Assembly: GCF_002896965.1 (NCBI RefSeq)
Contig: NZ_LYMM01000002.1
Location: 186,001-250,000, forward strand
Direction of reading: 5' to 3'
Length of the DNA stretch: 64,000 nucleotides
Origin: Novosphingobium guangzhouense
GTDB taxonomy: Bacteria; Pseudomonadota; Alphaproteobacteria; Sphingomonadales; Sphingomonadaceae
This document shows positions 1-8,836 of the stretch, piece by piece (within the stretch, counting starts at the first letter, position 1; each line of letters starts with the position of its first letter). Made by a program: the position numbers and the translations under genes. The notes under the pieces were generated by a model that ran no database searches, was not told the origin of the DNA, and worked only from the letters and a program-made list of their open reading frames with translations.

Positions 1-215
1 TTCAGGCCGTGGTCGTCTTCGCCACGAGCGAATTCGCGCAGCGACACGCGGCCTTCGCTCTTGAGGCCCACGTCGATGACAGCCTTGTCGTTCTCGATCG
101 CGGTGACGGTGCCCTTGACGACGCGGCCTTCGAAGCCGTCATCGGCGACGCCGCCGAGCTGCTCGTCGAGCATCTTCGCGAAATCGTCGCGGGTCGGATT
201 GGCAACAGATGCCAT
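1..215 (-). CDS. rpsA: 30S ribosomal protein S1, N-terminal part
   Basis: This is the first 71 codons of ribosomal protein S1, the multi-S1-domain protein that recruits mRNA to the 30S subunit. The frame starts with MASVANPTRDDFAKMLDEQL and continues through FEGRVVKGTVTAIE and VIDVGLKSEGRVSLREF, the signature of the first S1 domain in alphaproteobacteria. The ATG at 215 follows an AAGGA ribosome-binding site. The gene runs off the left edge of the window, so only the N-terminus is visible. In alphaproteobacteria rpsA normally follows cmk directly, but here cmk lies about 33 kb away at 33098-33724. Identity is nearly certain. Confidence 0.96.
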   Translation of the reverse strand, partial: MASVANPTRDDFAKMLDEQLGGVADDGFEGRVVKGTVTAIENDKAVIDVGLKSEGRVSLREFARGEDDHGL

Positions 216-738
216 TAAGACATTTCCTTCGTTCGATTTTTCCGGCCTGGCGGTTGGATCCGCCGGTCTTTTCTCCGCTGCCTGCACCATGCAGGAAAAC
301 GGGCCAAAGGGGCCGAACTGCCGCGGCGACCGGATGCCGTTCGCGGCGTCCTTCGGGCAGATGCCTTTCTGGACCCGGCGCCCATACGCGCGAGACGGGC
401 GAAATGCAAGGGTTTTGGCGGTGCGGGTGCGTGTGGATAGAGGGCGATGGGGGGCTGTAATGGCCGGTTGGCGACCGTCTGGTTCGGAGCCGGCTTGAAG
501 AGATAGCCAACGTTCAGTCGGAGCGAGTCGCTGGCCTTGAATGGGCGGGCAGGTACCATCCATGATTTCCGCTACGATCCGAGACAATAGCGCATGAAGC
601 GCGCATATTCTTGCAAAAATAGAGAATGTGTTTCCCGACCTCGCCTCCTTATCCGGCCTGCCCAACACTCGTAGTGTGTCCCCATCAAGCTGACGCTGGC
701 TGCTTAATGTCAGCGTCGATCTTGTGAGAGAGGACAAG
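216..738. promoter_or_regulatory. Divergent intergenic region between rpsA and the dioxygenase gene
   Basis: About 520 bases hold no convincing gene. Two features are visible near the plus-strand dioxygenase gene: a short palindrome ACACT-CGT-AGTGT (665-677) and an inverted repeat GACGCTG/CAGCGTC (692-698 and 711-717) ending just upstream of the start codon. Both could be operators for the catabolic genes. The rpsA promoter must also lie here, but I cannot assign its -35 and -10 boxes. The open frames crossing this stretch look like random high-GC frames. Confidence 0.4.
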
Positions 739-1659
739 ATGGTCGCACACGTTCCCGAGAAGTCCTTCCAGGCTGACAAGCCGGAAATCGACGGAAGCTA
801 TTTCGTCGAGGAAGGCTCTGCCGAAATCGTCAATTCACGCATGGGCGATGCAGCCAACCCCAGACTTCGCGAAGTGCTGGGCGCGATCACGCGCCACCTT
901 CACGCGGCGGTCAAGGAAGTCGAGCCGACGCACGAGGAATGGTTCGCTGCGATCGAGTTCCTGACTAAGACCGGGCAGATCTGCTCAGACTGGCGCCAGG
1001 AATACATCCTGCTTTCCGACGTGCTGGGCGTGACCATGCTTGTCGACGCCATCAACCACCGCCGTCCGAGTGGCGCGACTCCCAATACCATTCTCGGCCC
1101 GTTCTACGTCGAGGGCGCGCCGCGTTATGCCAACGGCGCCAACATCTGCCTAGACCACAAGGGCCTGCCGACGCTGGTGCGCGGCCGCGTGTCGGACATC
1201 GAAGGCAATCCGATCGCCGGCGCCACGCTGGACGTGTGGCAGACCAACGACGATGGTTTTTACGACGTGCAGCAGAAGGGTGTGCAGCCCGACTACAACC
1301 TGCGCGGGCTGTTCACCTCGGAGGCTGACGGGCGGTACTGGTTCCAGACCGTCAAGCCGCGCTTCTATCCGATCCCCTACGACGGACCGGTCGGCAAGCT
1401 GCTCAAGGCGGTGGATCGCCATCCCAACCGCGCGGCGCACCTGCATTTCATCGTCGAGGCGCAGGGTTTCCAGCAGGTCATCACCCACATCTTCACGCCT
1501 GACTGCCCGTACATGCAGCAGGACGCGGTGTTCGGCGTGAAGCGAGAGCTGGTGGCCGAATTCCAGGAAATCGACGACCCGCAGATGGCGGCGGAATACG
1601 GGATGCCCAATCCGTTCCTGCTGGTCGAATGGGACTTCGTGCTCGCTCCGGCGAAGTAA
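739..1659 (+). CDS. Hydroxyquinol 1,2-dioxygenase-like intradiol dioxygenase
   Basis: This is a non-haem Fe(III) intradiol ring-cleavage dioxygenase of 306 residues, expected to open 1,2,4-trihydroxybenzene (hydroxyquinol) to maleylacetate. The N-terminal helical dioxygenase domain covers about residues 30-115 and the catalytic beta domain follows. The four iron ligands can be placed at Tyr175 (DGFYDV), Tyr210 (RFYPIP), His234 and His236 (RAAHLHF), with the spacing of characterised hydroxyquinol dioxygenases. The ATG at 739 is preferred over the in-frame GTG at 724 because GAGAGGAC lies just upstream. Maleylacetate reductase 7.6 kb downstream supports hydroxyquinol rather than catechol as substrate, although a catechol or chlorocatechol enzyme cannot be excluded. 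Confidence 0.85.
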   Translation: MVAHVPEKSFQADKPEIDGSYFVEEGSAEIVNSRMGDAANPRLREVLGAITRHLHAAVKEVEPTHEEWFAAIEFLTKTGQICSDWRQEYILLSDVLGVTMLVDAINHRRPSGATPNTILGPFYVEGAPRYANGANICLDHKGLPTLVRGRVSDIEGNPIAGATLDVWQTNDDGFYDVQQKGVQPDYNLRGLFTSEADGRYWFQTVKPRFYPIPYDGPVGKLLKAVDRHPNRAAHLHFIVEAQGFQQVITHIFTPDCPYMQQDAVFGVKRELVAEFQEIDDPQMAAEYGMPNPFLLVEWDFVLAPAK

Positions 1660-1727
1660 GCCAGGCGCGGCGCGCGACCCGTCTCAAGCGGGCGCGCAGA
1701 CTTCATACAACTGAGATGGATGCTATC

Positions 1728-2615
1728 ATGAACATTAAGGATATCGAGCTGTGCGCGTCGTACTGGACGGTCGCCGGCAACACCTTCCCCGGCGACGGCA
1801 GCGAAATCAGCCCGTTCCCGCTGCGTGACCGTGCCGAGGCGTGCGGCCGCACCGGCTGGAAGGGCATGGGCTTCGTTCTCGCCGACATGAAGGCGACGAT
1901 CCAGCAGATCGGCCTGGCGGACGTGCGCAGCATCTTCGCTGACAACGGCATCCGCCACGTCGAGCTCGAATTCCTGGTCGAGTGGCAGCACACCGACGCG
2001 CGCGGCATCGCCGCCGAGACCGCGTTCAGCGAGATGCTGGACCTGTGCTCCAAGCTCGATGCGAAGAAGATCAAGCTGGGCGGCGGCGTCCTTGAAGAGG
2101 GCGAGCCGGACATTCCGATGATGCGCGATGCGTTCGGCAAGCTGTGCGAGCGCGCGGCGCCGCTCGGCATCGACCTCGTCGTCGAGTTCCTGCCCTTCGC
2201 GCAGATCAACACCATCGACCGCGCGATCGCGATGACCGACATCGCCGGCATCACTAACGGCGGCATGCTGGTGGACAACTGGCACATCGATCGCGGCGGC
2301 ATGACCGCCGAGGACATCCGCAAGATTCCGCCGCATCTGCTCAAGGCGGTGGAACTCGACGATGCCGGTCCGGAAGTTGTCGATAGCTTCTTCAATGATT
2401 CCACCCACTACCGCCGTCTGTGCGGTGAGGGCGTGATCGATATTCCGGCACAGATCCAGGCGATCCTCGATGTCGGTTACACCGGCTACTGGGGCGTCGA
2501 GGTGATCTCTGCAGAGCACCGCAAGCTGTCGCTCGAAGATGCCGCCCGCCGTGCTTTCGACACGACGATGGCGCAGTTCGAGACCGTCACCTTCCCGCAA
2601 TCCGTTACCGCCTGA
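1728..2615 (+). CDS. Sugar phosphate isomerase/epimerase-like TIM-barrel protein
   Basis: This 295-residue protein belongs to the xylose-isomerase-like TIM-barrel superfamily, which includes inosose dehydratase (IolE), inosose isomerase (IolI) and C-glycoside deglycosidases. Metal-site acids expected for the family are visible in VVEFLPF, VDNWHIDRGG, KAVELDDAG and YWGVEVIS. It lies directly upstream of an IolG-like dehydrogenase, suggesting it isomerises or dehydrates the keto product of that enzyme. The ATG at 1728 was chosen because the protein core begins there; an in-frame ATG at 1716 is possible. The exact reaction is unknown, with dehydration of a keto-cyclitol the most attractive option. 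Confidence 0.7.
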   Translation: MNIKDIELCASYWTVAGNTFPGDGSEISPFPLRDRAEACGRTGWKGMGFVLADMKATIQQIGLADVRSIFADNGIRHVELEFLVEWQHTDARGIAAETAFSEMLDLCSKLDAKKIKLGGGVLEEGEPDIPMMRDAFGKLCERAAPLGIDLVVEFLPFAQINTIDRAIAMTDIAGITNGGMLVDNWHIDRGGMTAEDIRKIPPHLLKAVELDDAGPEVVDSFFNDSTHYRRLCGEGVIDIPAQIQAILDVGYTGYWGVEVISAEHRKLSLEDAARRAFDTTMAQFETVTFPQSVTA

Positions 2616-2632
2616 TCGAGGTCAGGTATCGT

Positions 2633-2676
2633 CCGCCGCCGGAGAGTCTCTCTTACCTCTCAACCTCCGGCGGCGG
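2633..2676 (+). terminator. Strong intercistronic hairpin
   Basis: A perfect 12-bp inverted repeat (CCGCCGCCGGAG at 2633-2644, its complement at 2665-2676) encloses a 20-nt loop between the TIM-barrel gene and the IolG-like gene. A weak pyrimidine tract with TTTT follows. It could act as a partial terminator or mRNA-stabilising stem that sets different expression levels for the two sides of the operon. Confidence 0.6.
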
Positions 2677-2725
2677 GCGAATTCTCCTTTTATCTCAATA
2701 CCGAATTCCACACTGGGAGTTGGAA

Positions 2726-3721
2726 ATGCTTCGTATCGCAGTTCTCGGTGCCGGCCGTATCGGCCGCATCCATTCCACCAATGTCGCCGCGCACCCCAAT
2801 GCGAAGCTGATTGCGATCGCCGACCCGGTCGCTGCCGCCGTCGATCCGCTGGCCGAGGCGCTGGGCGCCGAGGCGATGAACGATCCGATCGCCGCGATCG
2901 ACCGTGACGACGTCGACGCGATCGTCATCGGCACGCCTTCGGACAACCACGCCGACCTGCTGCTCCACGCCGTCGCCAAGGGCAAGGCGGTGATGTGCGA
3001 GAAGCCGATCGATGCCGGTATGGAACGCAGCCAGGCGGTGGTCGACGACGTCAAGGCCAAGGGCGGCAAGGTCATGATGGCCTTCAATCGCCGCTTCGAG
3101 ACCAGCTTCGCCGCCATCCGCAAGGCCATCGAGGCGGGCGAGATCGGCGAAGTGCGTCAGGTCATCATCTCCAGCCGCGATCCCGGCCTGCCGCCGGAAG
3201 ACTACGTCAAGTCGTCGGGCGGTATCTTCCGCGACATGACCATCCACGATCTCGACATGGCGCGCTTCATGCTGGGCGAGGAACCGGTCGAAGTCAGCGC
3301 CACCGCCAGCCGCATCGTCGATGAAGCGCTGACCGCGAAGTACGACGACTACGACACCGTGATGGTCACGCTCAAGACCGCCAGCGGCAAGCAGTGTCAC
3401 ATCAACAACTGCCGCGAGGCCGTCTACGGCTACGACCAGCGCGTCGAGGTGTTCGGTGCCACCGGCATGCTCCAGCACGACAACCTGCGCCCGACCACCG
3501 TGCGCCGCTGGACTGCGGACATCACCGAGGCACAGGAGCCGCTGCTGAACTTCTTCCTGCAGCGCTACGCCCAGGCATACGCCTCGGAACTGGACGCCTT
3601 CATCACCGCGCTCGTCGAAGGCAAGCCGCTGCCCACCAGCGTCGAGGACGGCCTGAAGGCCCTCGCGCTGGCCGAAGCCGCGATCGAGTCTGTCCGCACC
3701 GGCCAGACCGTTCGCCTCTGA
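2726..3721 (+). CDS. iolG: Inositol 2-dehydrogenase-like oxidoreductase
   Basis: This 331-residue Gfo/Idh/MocA-family enzyme matches inositol 2-dehydrogenase, which oxidises myo-inositol to 2-keto-inositol with NAD. The N-terminal Rossmann motif GAGRIGRIH is at residues 8-16, and the family lysine is in CEKP (Lys93). The inositol-dehydrogenase catalytic pair is visible as Asp170 and His174 in FRDMTIHDLD. The ATG at 2726 is chosen over a TTG six bases upstream because GGGAG lies before it. It sits in a plus-strand series with a TIM-barrel isomerase and a second oxidoreductase. Related enzymes act on other cyclitols or on glucose-type sugars, so substrate is inferred. Confidence 0.78.
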   Translation: MLRIAVLGAGRIGRIHSTNVAAHPNAKLIAIADPVAAAVDPLAEALGAEAMNDPIAAIDRDDVDAIVIGTPSDNHADLLLHAVAKGKAVMCEKPIDAGMERSQAVVDDVKAKGGKVMMAFNRRFETSFAAIRKAIEAGEIGEVRQVIISSRDPGLPPEDYVKSSGGIFRDMTIHDLDMARFMLGEEPVEVSATASRIVDEALTAKYDDYDTVMVTLKTASGKQCHINNCREAVYGYDQRVEVFGATGMLQHDNLRPTTVRRWTADITEAQEPLLNFFLQRYAQAYASELDAFITALVEGKPLPTSVEDGLKALALAEAAIESVRTGQTVRL

Positions 3722-3746
3722 TCCCCCCAATCGAGAGAGAAGCCCA

Positions 3747-4838
3747 GTGACTTACGCAATCGGAACCGAGCCCACCATCGGCGTCGCCTGCCTCGGCATC
3801 ACCCACCCGCACACCTCCGGCCGCGTCAAGGCGTTCCAGCGCATGACCGGAGCGGTGATGAAGGGGGCCTATGACGACAGCCCGCTGCTCGATCCGTTCT
3901 GCGAGGCGCTGGGCCTCGAAGCGCGCACCAAGGAGGAAATCCTCGCCGATCCCGAAGTTCACGCCGTCCTGATCCACCCCAAGAGCTACCTGATGGCCGA
4001 ATGGGCGATCGAGGCGCTGAAGGCAGGCAAGGCCGTATTGTGCGAAAAGCCCGCCGGGCGCGGCTCGATGGACACCATCCGTCTGGTCGAGGCGGTCGAG
4101 GAAACCGGCGGTCTGTTCCAGGTCGGCTACTGCTGGCGCTATGCGCCTTCGGTCGACAAGATGCAGGAAGTGCTGCAGTCGGGCCGTCTCGGCAAGGTGC
4201 TGCAGGTGCGCGCCCATGCCGGGTGCTCGCATGACGAGGCGGGCACCAGCCACATGAAGCAGCCCGGCGACATCGGCGGCGCGCTCTATGTCATCGGCTG
4301 CCACACCATCGACCGCCTGCTGCTGCACTTCGGTATGCCTAATTCGGTCAACGCGCGCGTCACCAAGTTCGCCGGGCAGATGGACGAGACCGCGCGCGAG
4401 GATGCCGCGGGCGCGGTGCTCAATTACGACGACAAGATCATAACGCTCGATTTCATGTCGTGGGATCCGCTGCCCTGGACCGAGAACTGGGACATGACCG
4501 CCTACGGCACCGAGGGCGTCATGTCCTCGCGCCCGCTGCCCGCATCGTACAAGATCTACGACAGCGGCAGGAACGGCTATCAGGAGGGCTGGACCGAATG
4601 GAACGAGACCAGCTTTCCTGAGATCTGGGCGGTGCGCAAGACGGTCTATTCGCCCGAACTCGCCGAGATCGGCAACCCGGTCTATTTCGATCGCGAGGCC
4701 GAGAAATTCGTCAACTCGCTGTGCACCGGTGCGCCTTCGAACGTGCCCGCGACGCAGGCGCACAACATCAATCTCATTCTGGAAGCGCTGTTCGAATCCT
4801 CGGCCCAGAAGGGTTCCGAGGTGCTGCTGACCCCCTGA
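3747..4838 (+). CDS. Gfo/Idh/MocA family oxidoreductase
   Basis: This 363-residue NAD(P)-dependent oxidoreductase has the family layout: an N-terminal Rossmann fold, the LCEKPAGRGS motif with the conserved lysine near residue 98, and a C-terminal alpha/beta domain with GCHTIDRLL. The first glycine-rich motif is atypical (GVACLGITHPHTSG), so cofactor binding may differ from the neighbouring IolG-like enzyme. The start is a GTG at 3747 behind GAGAGAGAAG. It lies 25 bp after the inositol-dehydrogenase-like gene and before the sugar ABC transporter genes, so it probably acts on the same cyclitol or glycoside. Relatives oxidise the 3-OH of glycosides; the substrate here is not known. Confidence 0.75.
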   Translation: MTYAIGTEPTIGVACLGITHPHTSGRVKAFQRMTGAVMKGAYDDSPLLDPFCEALGLEARTKEEILADPEVHAVLIHPKSYLMAEWAIEALKAGKAVLCEKPAGRGSMDTIRLVEAVEETGGLFQVGYCWRYAPSVDKMQEVLQSGRLGKVLQVRAHAGCSHDEAGTSHMKQPGDIGGALYVIGCHTIDRLLLHFGMPNSVNARVTKFAGQMDETAREDAAGAVLNYDDKIITLDFMSWDPLPWTENWDMTAYGTEGVMSSRPLPASYKIYDSGRNGYQEGWTEWNETSFPEIWAVRKTVYSPELAEIGNPVYFDREAEKFVNSLCTGAPSNVPATQAHNINLILEALFESSAQKGSEVLLTP

Positions 4839-4895
4839 ACCGGGGGCGCAGCGCAGGAATACCAAACGATATAACGACAAGAAATAAGGGGAAGA

Positions 4896-5978
4896 GTGGT
4901 GAGAAAAAGGAGGATTGCGGCAGCCGCGATGGCGTTGACGGTGCTATCCGTCGCGCTGACCGGCTGCAACGAGCACAAGTCTCCGAAAGGCACGATCGGC
5001 ATTACGCTGACCAGCAAGACCGAAGCGCGCTGGGTGTCGGACGGCAACAACATGGTCAAGGCTCTCAAGGCCATGGGCTATGACGTCGATATCCAGTACG
5101 CGCAGTACGACGTGCCGGTGCAGCTTTCGCAGGTCGAGAACCTCGTCGCCAAGAAAGTGCGCGGCCTGATCATCGCGCCGATCGACGGCACCACGATGGT
5201 CAACGCGCTCAAGCAGGCGCATGAGCAAGGCATCCCGGTCATCTCCTATGACCGCCTGATCCGCGGCACGCCCGACGTCGATTACTACGTGACCTTCGAC
5301 AATCGCCAGACCGGCGTGCTGCAAGGCAAGGACATCGTCGACAAGCTGGGGCTGAAGCAGGGCAAGGGCCCGTTCAACCTGGAAATCTTTTCCGGCGCGC
5401 TCGACGATAACAACGCGCATGTCGTCTACGCGGGCGTCATGTCGCAGCTCAAGCCGTACATCGACAGCGGCAAGCTGGTGGTGCGCAGCCATCAGGTGAG
5501 CCTCAACCAGACCGCCACCGCGAACTGGGACGGCGCCACCGCGCAGGCGCGCATGGATAACCTGCTGAGCGCGTTCTACGGCAAGGACCACCTCGACGCG
5601 GTGCTGGCGATGAACGACTCGATCGCCACTGGCGTCGTCTCCTCGCTCAAGAGCGTAGGCTATGGCTCGGGCGGAACGGCGATGCCGGTGATCACCGGGC
5701 AGGATGCCGAAGTGCCCAACGTCAAGTCGATCGTGCGCGGCGACCAGACATCCACGATCTTCAAGGACACCCGCGCGCTGGCCAATGCCGCCGCGCAGAT
5801 GATGGACGCGAAGCTCAGCGGGCGGCCGGTCACCGTCAACGACACCAAGTCCTACGACAACGGCGCGAAAGTGCTGCCCTCGCTGCTGCTACAGCCCCAG
5901 CTCATCGACAAGAGCAACTGGCGCGAGAAGCTCGTGACCAAGGGCAAGTTCTACACCGCCCAGCAGATCGAGAAGTGA
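4896..5978 (+). CDS. Sugar ABC transporter substrate-binding lipoprotein (ChvE/XylF-like)
   Basis: This 360-residue protein is a periplasmic binding protein of the ribose/xylose type (Peripla_BP_4 fold). An N-terminal signal with lipobox LTGC places the lipidated cysteine near residue 24, so it is probably membrane-anchored. Family motifs include LIIAPIDGTTM, PVISYDRLI and VLAMNDSIATGVV. It is the first gene of a complete importer with the ATPase at 5991 and the permease at 7594, resembling the ChvE-GguA-GguB multiple-monosaccharide system. The start is GTG; GTG codons at 4896 and 4899 are both possible behind AAGGGGAAG. The ligand could be a monosaccharide or a cyclitol. Confidence 0.85.
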   Translation: MVRKRRIAAAAMALTVLSVALTGCNEHKSPKGTIGITLTSKTEARWVSDGNNMVKALKAMGYDVDIQYAQYDVPVQLSQVENLVAKKVRGLIIAPIDGTTMVNALKQAHEQGIPVISYDRLIRGTPDVDYYVTFDNRQTGVLQGKDIVDKLGLKQGKGPFNLEIFSGALDDNNAHVVYAGVMSQLKPYIDSGKLVVRSHQVSLNQTATANWDGATAQARMDNLLSAFYGKDHLDAVLAMNDSIATGVVSSLKSVGYGSGGTAMPVITGQDAEVPNVKSIVRGDQTSTIFKDTRALANAAAQMMDAKLSGRPVTVNDTKSYDNGAKVLPSLLLQPQLIDKSNWREKLVTKGKFYTAQQIEK

Positions 5979-5990
5979 GGAGGAGGCCAC

Positions 5991-7580
5991 ATGCTTGACG
6001 AAACGCTCATGCAGGACGCCATCCTGCTCGCCGCCCGGCAGTCCGAATTCATCCTCGAGATGGCGGGCATCAGCAAGAACTTCGGCCCGGTCCAGGCGAT
6101 CCGCGATGTCAATCTGGTCGTGCGCCACGGCGACATTCACGCGATCTGCGGCGAGAACGGCGCGGGCAAGTCGACGCTCATGAACATCCTGAGCGGCGTC
6201 TATCCGCACGGCAGCCATGGCGGCACCATCCGCTTCGACGGTGAGGAACGTCACTTCCACTCGCTGCGCGACAGCGAGAAGGCGGGCATCTGCATCATTC
6301 ACCAGGAACTGGCGCTCGCCCCGCTGCTCTCGATCACCGAGAACCTGTTCCTCGGCAACGAGATCGCCCGGGGCGGCGTGATCGACTGGGAGGAGGCGCA
6401 TGACCGTGCCCGTACCCTGCTCGATCGCGTCGGCCTCACCGAAGACCCGCGCACGCCGGTGGGCGATCTGGGCATCGGCAAGCAGCAACTGGTGGAGATC
6501 GCCAAGGCGCTCGCCAAGGACGTGCGGCTGATGATCCTCGACGAGCCGACCGCCAGCCTCAACGAGCGCGATTCCGATCGCCTGCTCGAACTGATGCTGG
6601 AATTCAAGGCGAAGGGGGTCACCTCGATCATCATCTCGCACAAGCTGAACGAGATCCGCCGCGTCGCCGATGCGGTGACGATCATCCGCGACGGGGCCAC
6701 CGTCGACGTGATCGACTGCGCCGACCATGAAGTGGACGAGGACCGCATCGTCACCGCCATGGTCGGGCGCGAGTTGTCGGACCGCTACCCGGCGCGCGAT
6801 CCGAAGATCGGCGAAGTGCGCTTCGCGGTGAAGGACTGGCAGGTCGCGGATCCGCAGCATGCCGGGCGCGATGTCATCCGCAACGTCAGCTTCAATGTGC
6901 GGCGCGGCGAGATCGTCGGCATCTCCGGCCTCATGGGGGCCGGGCGCACCGAACTCGCGCTCAGCCTGTTCGGGCGGCTGCACGGCAAGTACGTCTCGGG
7001 CGAAGTCAGCCTCGATGGGCGGGTGATCGACACCCCCACCGTCGCCAAGGCCATCGACAGCGGGCTTGCCTACGTGACCGAGGACCGCAAGGGCGCCGGG
7101 CTGGTGCTGGAAGAAAGCATCGCGCGCAACACCGTGCTTGCGAACCTGGGCAAGGTGTCGAAGTGGGGCTTCGTCGTCGACGCCTTCGCGGTGTTCGACA
7201 CGGCGGCCGAATACTGCCGCAAGATGCGCACCCGGAGCCATGACGTACTGCAGAAGGTGGGCACGCTGTCGGGCGGCAACCAGCAGAAGGTGGTGCTCAG
7301 CAAATGGCTGTTCACCGATCCCGAAGTCCTGATCCTCGACGAGCCGACACGCGGTATCGACGTCGGCGCCAAGTACGAGATCTACAAGATCGTCAATGAT
7401 TTCGTCGCGGCCGGAAAGTGCGTCGTGATGATCTCTTCGGAGATGCCCGAACTGCTGGGCACCTGCGATCGCATCTACGTGATGAACGAAGGGCGCTTCG
7501 TCGGCGAATTCGCCGGAGCGGAAGCGTCACAGGAAAAGATCATGCGCGCCATTCAGAACAACCAGTCGATCGGCGCCTGA
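5991..7580 (+). CDS. Sugar ABC transporter ATP-binding protein, two ABC domains
   Basis: This 529-residue protein has the double-ABC layout of monosaccharide importers (XylG, MmsA, GguA, RbsA). The first domain has Walker A GENGAGKST, a variant signature region (DLGIGKQQLVEIAKAL) and Walker B LMILDEPTASL. The second domain has a degenerate Walker A (GLMGAGRTE), signature LSGGNQQK and Walker B VLILDEPTRGID, as is usual in the family. It would hydrolyse ATP at the inner membrane face to drive uptake of the ligand of the upstream lipoprotein. The ATG at 5991 follows GAGGAGG with 12 bp between genes, and the permease follows 13 bp after the stop, a tight operon. Confidence 0.93.
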   Translation: MLDETLMQDAILLAARQSEFILEMAGISKNFGPVQAIRDVNLVVRHGDIHAICGENGAGKSTLMNILSGVYPHGSHGGTIRFDGEERHFHSLRDSEKAGICIIHQELALAPLLSITENLFLGNEIARGGVIDWEEAHDRARTLLDRVGLTEDPRTPVGDLGIGKQQLVEIAKALAKDVRLMILDEPTASLNERDSDRLLELMLEFKAKGVTSIIISHKLNEIRRVADAVTIIRDGATVDVIDCADHEVDEDRIVTAMVGRELSDRYPARDPKIGEVRFAVKDWQVADPQHAGRDVIRNVSFNVRRGEIVGISGLMGAGRTELALSLFGRLHGKYVSGEVSLDGRVIDTPTVAKAIDSGLAYVTEDRKGAGLVLEESIARNTVLANLGKVSKWGFVVDAFAVFDTAAEYCRKMRTRSHDVLQKVGTLSGGNQQKVVLSKWLFTDPEVLILDEPTRGIDVGAKYEIYKIVNDFVAAGKCVVMISSEMPELLGTCDRIYVMNEGRFVGEFAGAEASQEKIMRAIQNNQSIGA

Positions 7581-7593
7581 GGGGAGAGGTCCA

Positions 7594-8808
7594 ATGGCAA
7601 CTGCATTTCAATCCACGAAGATGCCGGAGGCGCAGGACGCGCCCCGGCCGGACATGATGGCCACGCTGCGCCGCGCGATGAGCGAATACGGCCTGCTCGC
7701 GGCGCTCGTGCTGATCGTCGCGTTCTTCCAGATCACCACCGACGGCGTGCTGCTGCAGCCGCTCAACATCACCAACCTGCTGCTCCAGAACAGCTATGTC
7801 GTCATCATGGCGCTGGGCATGCTGATGGTCATCGTCTGCGGCCATATCGACCTTTCGGTCGGCTCCGTGGTCGGCGTGATCGGGGCGCTGGCGGGGTGGC
7901 TGATCGTAACGCATGCGGTCGATCCGGTTACTGCCACCATCGTCTGCCTTGTCGCCGGTGCCGTCGTCGGCGCGATGCAGGGTTACTGGGTGGCCTACTG
8001 GCGCATGCCTTCGTTCATCGTGACGCTGGCGGGCATGCTGGTGTTCCGCGGCATCACCATCGCCATCTCGGACGGCGCCTCGGTCGGGCCATTCCCGGAA
8101 AGCTTCACTGCGATCAGCTCGGGCTTCCTGCCCGATCCCTTTGCGGCCTCGGGCGTGCATCTGCTCTCGCTGCTGATCGGCGCCGTGCTTGCCGCTGCCT
8201 TCGTCACCGTCGAGACGCGCGCCCGTGCCCGCTCGGCATCGCGCGGGGCCTCGGTGCCTTCGGTCCCGGTCTTCGCGCTGCGGGTCGGTGCGATCAGCGC
8301 GCTGATGCTGGCGTTCTGCTACATGCTGGCGAGCTATCGCGGCATTCCCACCGTCGTCGCGATCATGGCCGTGCTCGTCGCCGCCTATACTTTCGTGATG
8401 AACCGCACCGTGCTCGGCCGCCGCATCTATGCGGTGGGCGGTAATCTCAAGGCGGCCCGCCTGTCGGGCGTCAACACCGCGCGCATCACGTTCATCACCT
8501 TCGTCAACATGGGCGTGCTGGCCGCCGTCGCGGGCCTGATCTTCGCCGCGCGCCTCAACAGCGCCACCCCGCGCGCCGGCACCGGCTTCGAGCTGGACGT
8601 CATCGCGGCGGTCTTCATCGGCGGTGCTTCGGCATCGGGCGGTGCGGGCAAGGTGCTGGGCGTGGTCATCGGCGCCTTCATCATGGGCGTGCTCAACAAC
8701 GGCATGTCGATCATGGGGCTGGGGGTCGACTACCAGCAGATGATCAAGGGCCTGGTGCTGCTCGCCGCCGTATTCATCGACATCTACCAGAAGAACCGGA
8801 CGGCCTGA
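7594..8808 (+). CDS. Sugar ABC transporter permease (XylH/GguB-like)
   Basis: This 404-residue inner-membrane permease has about ten hydrophobic segments and the monosaccharide-permease signatures HIDLSVGSVVG, GRRIYAVGGN and AARLNSATPRAGTGFELDVIA, the last shown here as a 20-residue stretch near position 325. The length above 400 residues fits the XylH/MmsB/GguB branch rather than the shorter RbsC branch. It completes the importer with the lipoprotein and ATPase immediately upstream. The start ATG at 7594 follows GGGGAGAGG. Confidence 0.92.
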   Translation: MATAFQSTKMPEAQDAPRPDMMATLRRAMSEYGLLAALVLIVAFFQITTDGVLLQPLNITNLLLQNSYVVIMALGMLMVIVCGHIDLSVGSVVGVIGALAGWLIVTHAVDPVTATIVCLVAGAVVGAMQGYWVAYWRMPSFIVTLAGMLVFRGITIAISDGASVGPFPESFTAISSGFLPDPFAASGVHLLSLLIGAVLAAAFVTVETRARARSASRGASVPSVPVFALRVGAISALMLAFCYMLASYRGIPTVVAIMAVLVAAYTFVMNRTVLGRRIYAVGGNLKAARLSGVNTARITFITFVNMGVLAAVAGLIFAARLNSATPRAGTGFELDVIAAVFIGGASASGGAGKVLGVVIGAFIMGVLNNGMSIMGLGVDYQQMIKGLVLLAAVFIDIYQKNRTA

Positions 8809-8836
8809 GCGCCGTCCCTTCACCCCGGAGAACGCT

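Noticed and set aside
61..498. Plus-strand frame crossing the rpsA 5' end
   Set aside because: It overlaps rpsA on the opposite strand and has no recognisable motif or ribosome-binding site.
1377..2600. 407-residue minus-strand frame opposite the TIM-barrel gene
   Set aside because: It is antisense to a well-supported gene, has His/Arg/Asp-rich shadow composition and shows no domain.
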